A DNA stretch of 7,166 bases from Alistipes sp. (GCA_017391665.1 JAFOXS010000295.1:1-7166), one strand, 5' to 3'; shown: positions 1-7,166, counted from the stretch's first letter. The notes: generated by a model from the letters alone, not told the origin. Numbers and translations: made by a program.

Positions 1-1
1 C

Positions 2-1912
2 AGTGCCCTTGCACTTATGTTTGCCGCCTTTGCCTGTGCGCCCAAGCCCACAGCGGTGGCCACCGTCGAACCCTATGCCGAGGGTAAGCCCTACACCCGT
101 TGGTGGTGGTTTGCCGAGCACATCTCAAAGGATGATGTCCGATACCAGCTCGAGTGGCTTCGCGATCAGGGCTTTGGAGGTGTGGAGATTGCGTGGGTAT
201 ATCCTATGCGTGGCGACAGCACCACGCCGCGTCCCGCGTGGCTCTCGAAGGAGTGGGCCGAGCCTGTGAACTACGCCAAGCACGTGGCCGACTCGTTGGG
301 TATGGGTTGCGACTTCACATACGGCACGCTGTGGCCCTTCAACTCGTACACCATCCCCGAGCAGTATCGCACCCACTCGTTTTATAAGCACGAGGGTGAG
401 GCCGACCGCACCATCACGTGGGAGCATCCCCGCATGGCATACATCATGAACCACCTCGACCGCAACGCCTTCGACTACTACGCTGCGGAGATGAACGCCG
501 GCCTGAAGGATGCCTTCAAGGGTTCGAAGTCGGGTTTGTTTGTCGATTCGTGGGAGGTGGAGACCCGCCAATTATGGACCGACGGCTTCGGCGAGAAGTT
601 CGAGGAGCGATTCGGCTACAGGATCGAGCCCTATATGGACGACCTCTACAAGGCTGGCAATGAGGATATTTACTACGACTATATGTCGCTTATGTCGGAC
701 TACGTCATCGACGAGTTCTACCGTCCCTTCACCGAGAATGCCCACTCGCAGGGTGCCTTCTCGCGCTCGCAGTGTGGCGGTGCGCCTGCCGACCTGCTGT
801 CGGCCTTTATGGCAGTGGATGTGCCCGAAACGGAGGCTATCCTCTATGAGCCCAACTACGGCCGTATCCCCGCCTCGGCGGCTGCCTTGTCGGGTGGCGA
901 TGTGGTTACGTCGGAGACCTTCACCTGCATCTACGGCTGGCAGAAGTGGGGTGGTAAGGGCCCCTATCAGGAGCAGGAGCAGGTGGCCGATATGCGCCTT
1001 GTGGCTGATGCACTGTTTGCCAACGGTACCAACCAGATCATCTGGCACGGCACGCCCTTCATCGGCAAGAACCAGACCAAGGACGAGAACTACTTCTACG
1101 CATCGGTATATGTGGGTCGCGATGCCTACTTTGTCGATCAGCTGAAGGCGTTCAACGACTATATGGCTCGCGTGTCGCGCTATATGCGCCGTGGCACGAC
1201 CTACTCCGACGTGGCACTCTACCTGCCGCTGGAGGATTCGTGGATGGGCGTCGAGCTGCCCGAGGAGTTGCAGATGCCGTGGGTGTGGGGCGAGTATGAG
1301 TTACGCTACGAGTGGGCGCCCGACTATCTGGCTGGCTATCAGCCCCTGTGGGTCAATGCCAAGGTGCTGCGCGAGGGCGAGTTTGAGGATGGCATCCTGC
1401 GCTATGGCGATGTGGAGTTTACGTCGCTCGTAGTGGATGTCGAGTGGCTCGATATTGAGGCTCTGCGTGAGGTGGTACGCCTTGCCGAGGAGGGTCTGCC
1501 CGTGGTTATGGCTCGCGAGCCCAAGCAGCCGGGTAAGAATAAGTCGGAGGAGTTCCAGGCGCTCTACAAGCAGCTGATGGCTCTCGAAAACGCCTCGCCG
1601 ACGATGGATGTTGTGGAGCAGAAGCCGCTGGTTGAGGGCGAGAACCTGCCCGACTTCTGGTGCCGCCGCGATGGTGACGACCTCTATATCTTCTTCGCCA
1701 ACCCTGCCGCACAGCGTCTGACTTATCCTCTGCGCTATGGTCAGGCCTTCGAGGATGAGGGCTCAAAGCGTGAGGTGGTGATCAACACCGATGCCGGTGC
1801 CCGCCCGCTGACTCTGGAGTTCAAGCCCAACGAGTCGCTGATGGTGAAGGCTACCGACGAGGGCGAGGTGGAGATTATTGACCTCGGATTTACTGCAAAG
1901 AAGATAGAGTAA
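2..1912 (+). CDS. GH106-like glycoside hydrolase lipoprotein (alpha-L-rhamnosidase family), 5' end cut off by the window
   Basis: Probable exported glycosidase acting on rhamnose-containing or similar plant or host glycans. The frame is open from base 2. An ATG at 17 leaves only six residues before a lipobox-like AFAC cysteine (residue 7 counted from that ATG), too short for a signal peptide, so the true start is upstream. Visible landmarks, numbered from that ATG: the Trp-rich N-terminal motif YTRWWWF (26-32), QGFGGVEI (51-58) on an early barrel strand, FVDSWE (175-180), an FEERFGY segment (195-201), SETFT (299-303), and a late CRRDGDDLYIFFANP segment (549-563). This order matches GH106 proteins as I know them. 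E180 and E300 are plausible active-site acids, but I cannot assign them without an alignment. At about 635 residues it is well short of many GH106 enzymes (about 1,000 or more) and stops soon after the FFANP segment, so it lacks the usual C-terminal beta-sandwich part. It could be a different substrate subfamily. Confidence 0.72.
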   Translation, partial: SALALMFAAFACAPKPTAVATVEPYAEGKPYTRWWWFAEHISKDDVRYQLEWLRDQGFGGVEIAWVYPMRGDSTTPRPAWLSKEWAEPVNYAKHVADSLGMGCDFTYGTLWPFNSYTIPEQYRTHSFYKHEGEADRTITWEHPRMAYIMNHLDRNAFDYYAAEMNAGLKDAFKGSKSGLFVDSWEVETRQLWTDGFGEKFEERFGYRIEPYMDDLYKAGNEDIYYDYMSLMSDYVIDEFYRPFTENAHSQGAFSRSQCGGAPADLLSAFMAVDVPETEAILYEPNYGRIPASAAALSGGDVVTSETFTCIYGWQKWGGKGPYQEQEQVADMRLVADALFANGTNQIIWHGTPFIGKNQTKDENYFYASVYVGRDAYFVDQLKAFNDYMARVSRYMRRGTTYSDVALYLPLEDSWMGVELPEELQMPWVWGEYELRYEWAPDYLAGYQPLWVNAKVLREGEFEDGILRYGDVEFTSLVVDVEWLDIEALREVVRLAEEGLPVVMAREPKQPGKNKSEEFQALYKQLMALENASPTMDVVEQKPLVEGENLPDFWCRRDGDDLYIFFANPAAQRLTYPLRYGQAFEDEGSKREVVINTDAGARPLTLEFKPNESLMVKATDEGEVEIIDLGFTAKKIE

Positions 1913-2029
1913 TTATCTAACAAGGTAATTTCGGCGTTGCTCTTCTCCTCGCAATCCTCATTTACACATAAGTAAACTGCGGTTGCTCGGAGTGCGAGGG
2001 CCTAAAAATCCCTCTTGTTATATAATTAC
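1909..2029. repeat. 121-base element bounded by 16-base inverted repeats, overlapping the glycosidase stop codon
   Basis: The left arm 1909-1924 (GTAATTATCTAACAAG) is the reverse complement of the right arm 2014-2029 (CTTGTTATATAATTAC) at 15 of 16 positions; the single difference is base 1917. Inside are further inverted segments: CCTCGC at 1947-1952 with GCGAGG at 1994-1999, and TTTAC at 1961-1965 with GTAAA at 1972-1976. An RNA across it could therefore fold into a long imperfect hairpin. The TAA stop of the upstream gene (1910-1912) lies in the left arm, so the element may have inserted at, or supplied, the end of that gene. It encodes nothing. It resembles a dispersed palindromic or MITE-like unit; multiple genomic copies are inferred, not shown here. 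Confidence 0.6.
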
Positions 2030-2045
2030 TTGGGATAAGCATTAG

Positions 2046-2120
2046 AATAGGTGTTATAGGTGATATAGGTGTAATAGTAATTTTATTGCACTTATTACAC
2101 TTATAACACCTATTTCTTTT
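2046..2120 (+). terminator. Hairpin built on 9-base tandem repeats, probable transcription terminator of the glycosidase
   Basis: AATAGGTGTTATA at 2046-2058 is the exact reverse complement of TATAACACCTATT at 2102-2114 (13 bp). A second stem nests inside: GTGTAATA at 2069-2076 with TATTACAC at 2093-2100. The right arm is followed by a T-rich tract, TTTCTTTT (2113-2120). The left arm contains three copies of ATAGGTG at 2047, 2056 and 2065, a 9-base period, of which the right arm keeps only part, leaving an unpaired bulge. Terminator function is inferred. The AT-rich stem makes this weaker than the two other terminators in the window, so a dispersed repeat is a fair alternative. Confidence 0.55.
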
Positions 2121-2148
2121 CCGCTCACTCCATTCTCGAAAATTTTTA

Positions 2149-2156
2149 TATCTTTG
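2149..2156 (+). promoter_or_regulatory. Bacteroidetes -7 promoter element (TATCTTTG) for the downstream leader and lipoprotein
   Basis: TATCTTTG is an exact match to the TAnnTTTG -7 consensus used by the main sigma factor of Bacteroidetes. It sits in an AT-rich stretch directly after the terminator-like hairpin. No clear TTTG-type -33 element is visible at the expected distance. Transcription would start at about 2162-2165, giving a 5' leader of roughly 200 bases before the next start codon. Confidence 0.6.
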
Positions 2157-2161
2157 CAATG

Positions 2162-2366
2162 AGAAGTGCTATAAGGAAAATTTTCGTGCCACACGAAAAG
2201 ATTTTGTGCCGGCGATGCAAGATTTTTCCTTTTGCGCGTTTAATGTATAGAAACCTAAAAGCGAGTGACGCTGGCACAGCCCTTGCAGCCGATAGTTAGC
2301 AATACAATAAAATCGGCACTCGCTACGTTTATATAATAGAAGGAGAACCATTTAAATAGTTGCATT
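2162..2366 (+). promoter_or_regulatory. Long structured 5' leader (candidate cis-regulatory RNA or small RNA)
   Basis: This non-coding stretch holds several perfect or near-perfect stems. (i) TTTTCGTG 2181-2188 pairs with CACGAAAA 2192-2199 around a 3-base loop. (ii) Stem A: TTGTGCCGGCG 2204-2214 pairs with CGCTGGCACAG 2269-2279, 11 pairs including two G-U. (iii) Stem B: AGCGAGTG 2260-2267 pairs with CACTCGCT 2317-2324, 8 pairs. (iv) CCGAT 2289-2293 pairs with ATCGG 2312-2316. Stems A and B cross, so they exclude each other or form a pseudoknot. AAGGAG at 2340-2345 lies 21 bases before the lipoprotein ATG, too far for ordinary ribosome binding. I do not recognise a known riboswitch class. A 6S-like or other free small RNA is possible, but I see no characteristic fold or terminator before the gene. 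Confidence 0.45.
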
Positions 2367-3656
2367 ATGAAACTCTTGAAGCGACTTTTCTTGTTGAGCG
2401 TTGTGGCCACGGTGGCTGCATCATGCTCTACGGGCTTTTACTCATCTATGGGTAATGGTTATGATGATCTCTATGCCATGCACGACCGCACGGCCATAGC
2501 AGCTCGCCAGAAGGCGGAGGCTGAGGCTCGCAAGGCCGAAGCCGAGGCACGCAAGGCTGAGTATGAGGCGCAGCTTGCCCAGTTGCAGGCTATGGTTGCC
2601 GAGGCCGAGCAGAAGGCCGCAACACGCACCGACAGCGACGGCGTGATCATCGTCGATGAGGGTACATCGTACAACTCTTACAACAACTACATCGCCGACG
2701 ACTACGAGAGCGCCTATGCCCGTCGTCTGCTCGGCTTCCGTTCAGCCAACTACCGTATGCCGTCGAGCTACTACGATCTGCGCTACGGCACCGCTTCGCA
2801 CTACGTAACGGCTTACGACCCTGCGTTCTACAACGTGATGGTGTCGGGCTCGCACGTGTGGGTTGAGCCTAAGTACATCACCTCGATGTTCGGCACATGG
2901 GGCGCGGTGAATGTCACTATGGCGGTCAATTCGCCCTGGTACTTCGGCTTCGGCACAGGCTTCTACGATCCCTTCTACTACTCGTCATGGGGCTTCCCCC
3001 GCTACTCGTGGTACGACTGGAACTGGAACGTATGCTACGGCTATGGCGGCATGAACCTCTGGTGGGGCTGGGGCGGTATGTATCGTCCGTGGCACTATCA
3101 CCACTATCCTCACTACCACTCACACCACATCCACATCGGTGGTCCTCACTACGGCATCCACCTCGGTGGCGGCGGTGGCTACTGGAACCGTGGCGGCAGC
3201 TACTACGGCTCACGCAACAACAACACCCGCTTCGATGGCGCTGGTGGTCGCACACCCTCGCGTGGCAACTCGGTGGTGAACCGCACCTCGGGACGTTCGA
3301 CACCTTACCGTTCACCCAACTCGGGCTTGACCTATGGTGACTCGTCACGCAGCAATGGCTCGGCTGTAAAGAACAACCAGTCGCAGACACAGCCCTCACG
3401 CACGGGCTCGATCGGTCGCAACAACAACACCGCACGTCAGAGCGTAGGTCAGAGCACCAACTCTACGTCGCGTCAGAATAGCTATCAGAACAACTCGTCG
3501 CAGAACCGTCAGAACTATAATCAGGGTTCGCAGGGCCGTTCGTCATCCTTCTCTTCGGGCTCATCGTTCGGAGGCTCATCATCGGGCTCACGCTCAGGTG
3601 GCATGAGTGGCGGCATGGGTGGTGGCTCACGCTCAAGCGGCTCACGCGGCAGATAG
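2367..3656 (+). CDS. Exported lipoprotein with charged helix, aromatic/His/Gly-rich centre and Ser/Asn/Gly/Arg-rich tail; function unknown
   Basis: A 429-residue protein of unknown role, probably anchored in the outer membrane. Residues 1-20 form a lipoprotein signal with lipobox AASC and lipidation at Cys20. Residues 43-87 are a charged helix with heptad-like EARKAEA repeats, likely a coiled coil. Residues 100-185 are Tyr-rich and may be a small folded part (VMVSGSHVWVEPKYI, 157-171). Residues 190-270 are extraordinarily rich in Trp, Tyr, Phe, Gly and His, including HYHHYPHYHSHHIH (243-256), a possible metal-binding patch. Residues 270-429 are low-complexity Gly, Ser, Asn, Gln and Arg, ending SRGR, with no tryptophan after residue 273. 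The start is supported by the signal peptide, although the only purine-rich site (AAGGAG) is 21 bases away. It stands alone between its own promoter and a strong terminator. Similar low-complexity lipoproteins are familiar in Bacteroidetes, but I can assign no function. Confidence 0.9.
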   Translation: MKLLKRLFLLSVVATVAASCSTGFYSSMGNGYDDLYAMHDRTAIAARQKAEAEARKAEAEARKAEYEAQLAQLQAMVAEAEQKAATRTDSDGVIIVDEGTSYNSYNNYIADDYESAYARRLLGFRSANYRMPSSYYDLRYGTASHYVTAYDPAFYNVMVSGSHVWVEPKYITSMFGTWGAVNVTMAVNSPWYFGFGTGFYDPFYYSSWGFPRYSWYDWNWNVCYGYGGMNLWWGWGGMYRPWHYHHYPHYHSHHIHIGGPHYGIHLGGGGGYWNRGGSYYGSRNNNTRFDGAGGRTPSRGNSVVNRTSGRSTPYRSPNSGLTYGDSSRSNGSAVKNNQSQTQPSRTGSIGRNNNTARQSVGQSTNSTSRQNSYQNNSSQNRQNYNQGSQGRSSSFSSGSSFGGSSSGSRSGGMSGGMGGGSRSSGSRGR

Positions 3657-3672
3657 GATAGTGATTTATATT

Positions 3673-3714
3673 GGGGTGGCATCTGCTCAGGTCCGATCAG
3701 CCACCTCATTTTTT
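3673..3714 (+). terminator. Intrinsic terminator of the low-complexity lipoprotein gene
   Basis: GGGGTGGC at 3673-3680 pairs with GCCACCTC at 3700-3707 (one mismatch in 8), closing a 19-base loop. An A and six T residues (3709-3714) follow. It begins 16 bases after the stop codon at 3654-3656. This is a standard GC-rich stem plus T-tract arrangement, so the lipoprotein gene is probably transcribed alone, with any expression of the next gene coming from read-through or an unrecognised promoter. Confidence 0.8.
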
Positions 3715-3752
3715 ATGAATTGGCCTCAAGGTGGCCATAAACGTGTGCAAAC

Positions 3753-5405
3753 ATGAAATTCATTGCAAAAACAGTCAAGGCTCTCAGCCTTGCGCTTATG
3801 CTCGCTGCGGCGACTACCGCCTCGGCACAGTATCGTTTCGGTGGTCTTTTGATGGACCGCGACGGTATGATGTCAAACGATATGTACACCCTCTCGCAGC
3901 CCTCGTTCGGCTTCGGTACGGCTCGCTCGATGGCTATGGCGGGTGCCTTCACCTCGCTCGGTGGCGACCTCTCGGCGATGGGTATCAACCCCGCGGGTCT
4001 GGGTATGTATCGCTCGAACGAGATCTCACTCTCGCCCATGCTGGGATTCCAGAAGGCCGACAACAGTGCAGCCGACTGGGGTGAGAACTCTATGAGCCGC
4101 TTCTCGATGGCAAACCTCGGCGTTGTGTTCAACGTTCACGAGGGCAGCGGCTCTGTGGTGAGTGTCAATCTGGCTATCGGCTACAACCGCGTGGCCGACC
4201 TTAACTACAACGTAGGCTACTCGTCGGTGAGTGGTCCCTCGTCGTTCCCCTACCGTTCGATCAACGACGCTTTCGTGCGTCAGCTGGGTCAGGGCGGCAT
4301 CTTCCCCGATGCCGAAGGCATGATGAACTACGACTATGGCGACTCCTACTTCTGGGGCGGCATGCTCGGCTATAACGGCTATATGCTCGACGTGGAGACC
4401 GACGATCTGGGCGACTACTGGACCTCGGCCAACCGTCTTGGTGCCAACGCCTCGGTGGGTCACACCGTAGGTGAGGAGAGCCGCGGATATATCGGCGAGT
4501 ATGACATCGCCCTGGGTATGAACGTAGCCAACAAGCTCTACCTCGGTGCTACGCTCGGCCTCCGTTCAGTGCGCTGGGATCGCCAGATCTACTATAGCGA
4601 GGACTACCTCTACGACTCAGCACCCGTCTATGGCGACGGCACACCCATGCCTTCGGGCACTGCCGCCGAGTGGATGGACTACAACCAGGCTGTCGATGTC
4701 GATGGTGCGGGTGTCAACTTCAAGTTGGGATTGATCTATCGTCCCATCCCCTCGCTGCGTCTTGGTGCTGCCATTCACACCCCCACGTACTACTCTCTGG
4801 AGCGCACCTATCAGGCCTTCATGAGCACCAACTTCAACCCCTCGGGTGACACCACACCTGCGCTGGACGATGTGGGTGAGAATGCGTGGGAGTTCTCCTC
4901 TCCGACACGTTTGATGTTCGGTACGTCGTACTCTATCGGCAACTACGCCGTGCTGTCGGTTGACTACGAGCGCTCGTGGTATAACGGCATGCGTGTGCAC
5001 GATGTACCCAACGGCTTCGATATCTACCCCAACGAGTACCGTCAGGAGTTCAAGGATAACTTCAAGCCCTCGAATACCATCCGTGTGGGTGTTGAGGCGA
5101 AGCCTCTGCCCCGATTGGCTCTGCGTGTAGGCTACGGCTATAACGATGGCTCACTGCGCAACGCCTACAGCGACTATATCAACCGTCCGCTGACCTACCG
5201 TGTTGTATGCTACTCGGGTGGTGTGGGCTACTCGTTTGGTCGCACAACGCTCGATCTGGCCTATCAGCGCCTGGTGCAGTCGCAGACCTCATATATGCTC
5301 TACTACGCCATGGACGATGCGGGCATCTTCGATACGGCCAGCCCCTACTATTCGACCGAGCATAACAACGATTACGTTATCATGACTCTTGGCTACCGAT
5401 TCTAA
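3753..5405 (+). CDS. OMPP1/FadL/TodX-like outer membrane transport protein
   Basis: A 550-residue outer membrane beta-barrel of the FadL-like superfamily, whose members pass hydrophobic compounds such as long-chain fatty acids across the outer membrane. Residues 1-26 are a classical Sec signal (basic MKFIAKTVK, hydrophobic core, cleavage near ASAQ), with no lipobox cysteine. The mature N terminus carries the family signature: GTARSMAMAGAFTSLGGDLS (55-74) followed by INPAGLGMYRS (78-88), including the NPAGL motif. The rest alternates aromatic and polar residues as barrel strands do, and the protein ends LGYRF, a C-terminal phenylalanine typical of BAM-assembled barrels. The length fits the Bacteroidetes branch, larger than E. 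coli FadL. There is no clear promoter in the 96 bases upstream, which contain a terminator. The phosphoesterase-fold gene starts 18 bases after the stop, so the two are probably co-transcribed. The substrate is unknown; 'transport' is inferred from the family. Confidence 0.88.
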   Translation: MKFIAKTVKALSLALMLAAATTASAQYRFGGLLMDRDGMMSNDMYTLSQPSFGFGTARSMAMAGAFTSLGGDLSAMGINPAGLGMYRSNEISLSPMLGFQKADNSAADWGENSMSRFSMANLGVVFNVHEGSGSVVSVNLAIGYNRVADLNYNVGYSSVSGPSSFPYRSINDAFVRQLGQGGIFPDAEGMMNYDYGDSYFWGGMLGYNGYMLDVETDDLGDYWTSANRLGANASVGHTVGEESRGYIGEYDIALGMNVANKLYLGATLGLRSVRWDRQIYYSEDYLYDSAPVYGDGTPMPSGTAAEWMDYNQAVDVDGAGVNFKLGLIYRPIPSLRLGAAIHTPTYYSLERTYQAFMSTNFNPSGDTTPALDDVGENAWEFSSPTRLMFGTSYSIGNYAVLSVDYERSWYNGMRVHDVPNGFDIYPNEYRQEFKDNFKPSNTIRVGVEAKPLPRLALRVGYGYNDGSLRNAYSDYINRPLTYRVVCYSGGVGYSFGRTTLDLAYQRLVQSQTSYMLYYAMDDAGIFDTASPYYSTEHNNDYVIMTLGYRF

Positions 5406-5423
5406 ACGAAAACAACCAAACAT

Positions 5424-6269
5424 ATGAAGAGACTCCTATTTCTTGCCCTTGCCTGCGTTGCGATGGTAGGGTGTGGCGAGCGAGCCATAGAGATGCGCGC
5501 TGCAACGTTTAACGTACGTTTTGATTCAGAGGCCGATGCTGCTAATGGCGATTCGTGGGCCGAGCGTAAAGGCTCGGTGGCGAAGGTTATCCTCGACCAC
5601 GACTTCGACATTGTAGGCACGCAGGAGGCCAATAAGGATCAGATGCCCGAGCTGGCCGAGTTGCTGCCGGGTTATGACTATATCTACCATTCGTATGGTA
5701 TCCGCGAGGGATTCCACAACTGCGCAACATACTATAAGCGAGATAAATACGAGCTTCTCGATCAGGGTACTTTCTGGTATAGCGAAACCCCCGAGGTGGA
5801 GAGCATCGGCTGGGATGCCAACGACCATCGCCTCTGCCATTGGGGTAAGTTCCGCGACAAGGCTTCGAGCCGCGAGTTCTTCTACTTCAATTCGCATCTG
5901 TTCTGGCGTCTGGAGGTGGCACGCTCGATGTCGGGCGGTGTGCTCGTGAGTCAGGTGCAGAAGATTGCAGGCGAGAGCCCCGCGATTGCCGTGGGCGACT
6001 ACAACTCGCGCGAGGAGTCGAAGCAGGTGCAGGATATTCTCTCTCTGCTCAACGATGCCTATCGCATTAGCGAGACCGCACCCGCAGGCCCCGTTGAGAC
6101 CGATCTGGGTGGTGGTAACTTCCTCGGCCCCGCAAAGGCTCGCATCGACTTTATCTTTACGAGCAAGGATATCCGCGTGAAGGATTACACCGTAATCGAC
6201 GATAAGCGTGACAACGGACACTATCCTTCGGATCACCTTCCCATCGTGTGTACGTTGGAGATTGAGTAA
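5424..6269 (+). CDS. Endonuclease/exonuclease/phosphatase (EEP) family lipoprotein
   Basis: A 281-residue exported phosphoesterase-fold protein. Residues 1-17 look like a lipoprotein signal, with MVGC placing lipidation at Cys17. The EEP motifs appear in order: TFNVRF with metal-ligand Asn30; GTQE with metal-binding Glu68; the family segment GTFWYSETPE (115-124); NSH with His158; GDYN with Asp192 and Asn194; IDFIF with Asp242; and SDHLP with Asp270 and the general-base His271. All catalytic positions I can place are present, so it should be an active Mg-dependent enzyme. Members cleave phosphodiesters or phosphomonoesters in nucleic acids, inositol phosphates or sphingolipids, and the sequence does not tell which. 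One oddity: the usual THxDH-like stretch after the middle strand reads SHLFW, losing the second conserved pair. It follows the barrel gene by 18 bases and is closed by a strong terminator, which suggests a two-gene transcript. Confidence 0.9.
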   Translation: MKRLLFLALACVAMVGCGERAIEMRAATFNVRFDSEADAANGDSWAERKGSVAKVILDHDFDIVGTQEANKDQMPELAELLPGYDYIYHSYGIREGFHNCATYYKRDKYELLDQGTFWYSETPEVESIGWDANDHRLCHWGKFRDKASSREFFYFNSHLFWRLEVARSMSGGVLVSQVQKIAGESPAIAVGDYNSREESKQVQDILSLLNDAYRISETAPAGPVETDLGGGNFLGPAKARIDFIFTSKDIRVKDYTVIDDKRDNGHYPSDHLPIVCTLEIE

Positions 6270-6297
6270 AAAAATCGGCTGATATAGCACTCGTTAA

Positions 6298-7166
<869 letters not shown>

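Noticed and set aside
572..1048. Long open frame on the minus strand inside the glycosidase gene
   Set aside because: It is a shadow of the GC-rich + strand gene: no recognisable family, no promoter, and it overlaps fully conserved motifs of the real frame. The same applies to the minus-strand frames at 125-571, 2926-3435, 3713-4132, 4026-4463, 4617-5000, 5526-6290 and 6805-7119.
510..1145. 211-codon + strand frame overlapping the glycosidase
   Set aside because: Its translation is Arg/Ser/Pro-rich out-of-frame reading of the glycosidase and shows no domain or signal peptide.
1962..2159. 65-codon minus-strand frame across the repeats
   Set aside because: The Lys/Cys/Asn and Thr/Pro/Ile repeats in its translation come directly from the 9-base DNA repeat and the hairpin, so it is not a real protein.
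2510..2573. Short tandem repeat in the lipoprotein gene (GAGGCTCGCAAGGCCGAA-like units)
   Set aside because: This is the codon-level trace of a heptad-repeat helix with sequence divergence between units; it is not a separate DNA element.
3668..3675. TATATTGG as a promoter element for the barrel gene
   Set aside because: It differs from TAnnTTTG at a key position and lies before the terminator, so a transcript from it would end before the gene.
3721..3737. Small hairpin TGGCC/GGCCA before the barrel gene
   Set aside because: Only five pairs around a seven-base loop, with no T-tract or known motif. Too weak to call an operator.
6273..6293. ATCGGC...GCACTCG similarity between 6274-6292 and the leader segment 2312-2322
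   Set aside because: The match is split by a seven-base insertion and is only about a dozen bases long. Chance is likely.

Overview
The window reads as chromosomal DNA from a gut-type member of the Bacteroidales; Alistipes (Rikenellaceae) is my best guess, inferred from style and not from a search. The evidence is: coding DNA that is clearly GC-rich beside very AT-rich intergenic DNA; two sites matching the Bacteroidetes -7 promoter element TAnnTTTG; genes without well-placed Shine-Dalgarno sequences; three lipoprotein-type export signals; a Bacteroidetes-type OMPP1/FadL barrel protein; and a prolyl-tRNA synthetase of the archaeal/eukaryotic-like type usual in this phylum. All five real genes are on the + strand.

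Layout. (1) 2-1912: the end of a GH106-like (alpha-L-rhamnosidase family) lipoprotein glycosidase whose first codons lie upstream of the window. (2) 1913-2366: 454 bases with no convincing gene but much structure: a 121-base element bounded by 16-base inverted repeats that begins on the stop codon of the glycosidase, a hairpin built from 9-base tandem repeats that probably ends its transcript, a TAnnTTTG promoter, and a roughly 200-base leader with two mutually exclusive long stems. (3) 2367-3656: a lipoprotein with a charged helix, an aromatic/His/Gly-rich centre and a Ser/Asn/Gln/Gly/Arg tail, followed by an intrinsic terminator. (4) 3753-5405 and 5424-6269: an OMPP1/FadL-like outer membrane barrel and an endonuclease/exonuclease/phosphatase-fold lipoprotein, 18 bases apart and probably one transcript, ended by a 21-bp terminator hairpin. 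(5) 6310-6317 and 6385-7166: a promoter-like element inside that terminator stem, then the first 260 codons of proS.

How they work together: four consecutive genes encode exported or envelope proteins (sugar cleavage, a surface protein of unknown role, outer membrane transport of hydrophobic compounds, a phosphoesterase-like lipoprotein), followed by a housekeeping translation gene. Only the barrel/phosphoesterase pair looks like an operon. I see no CRISPR array, prophage, transposase, tRNA or rRNA, and no defence or toxin system. The most unusual part is the intergenic block 1909-2366, which may be two dispersed repeat elements plus a structured regulatory leader.
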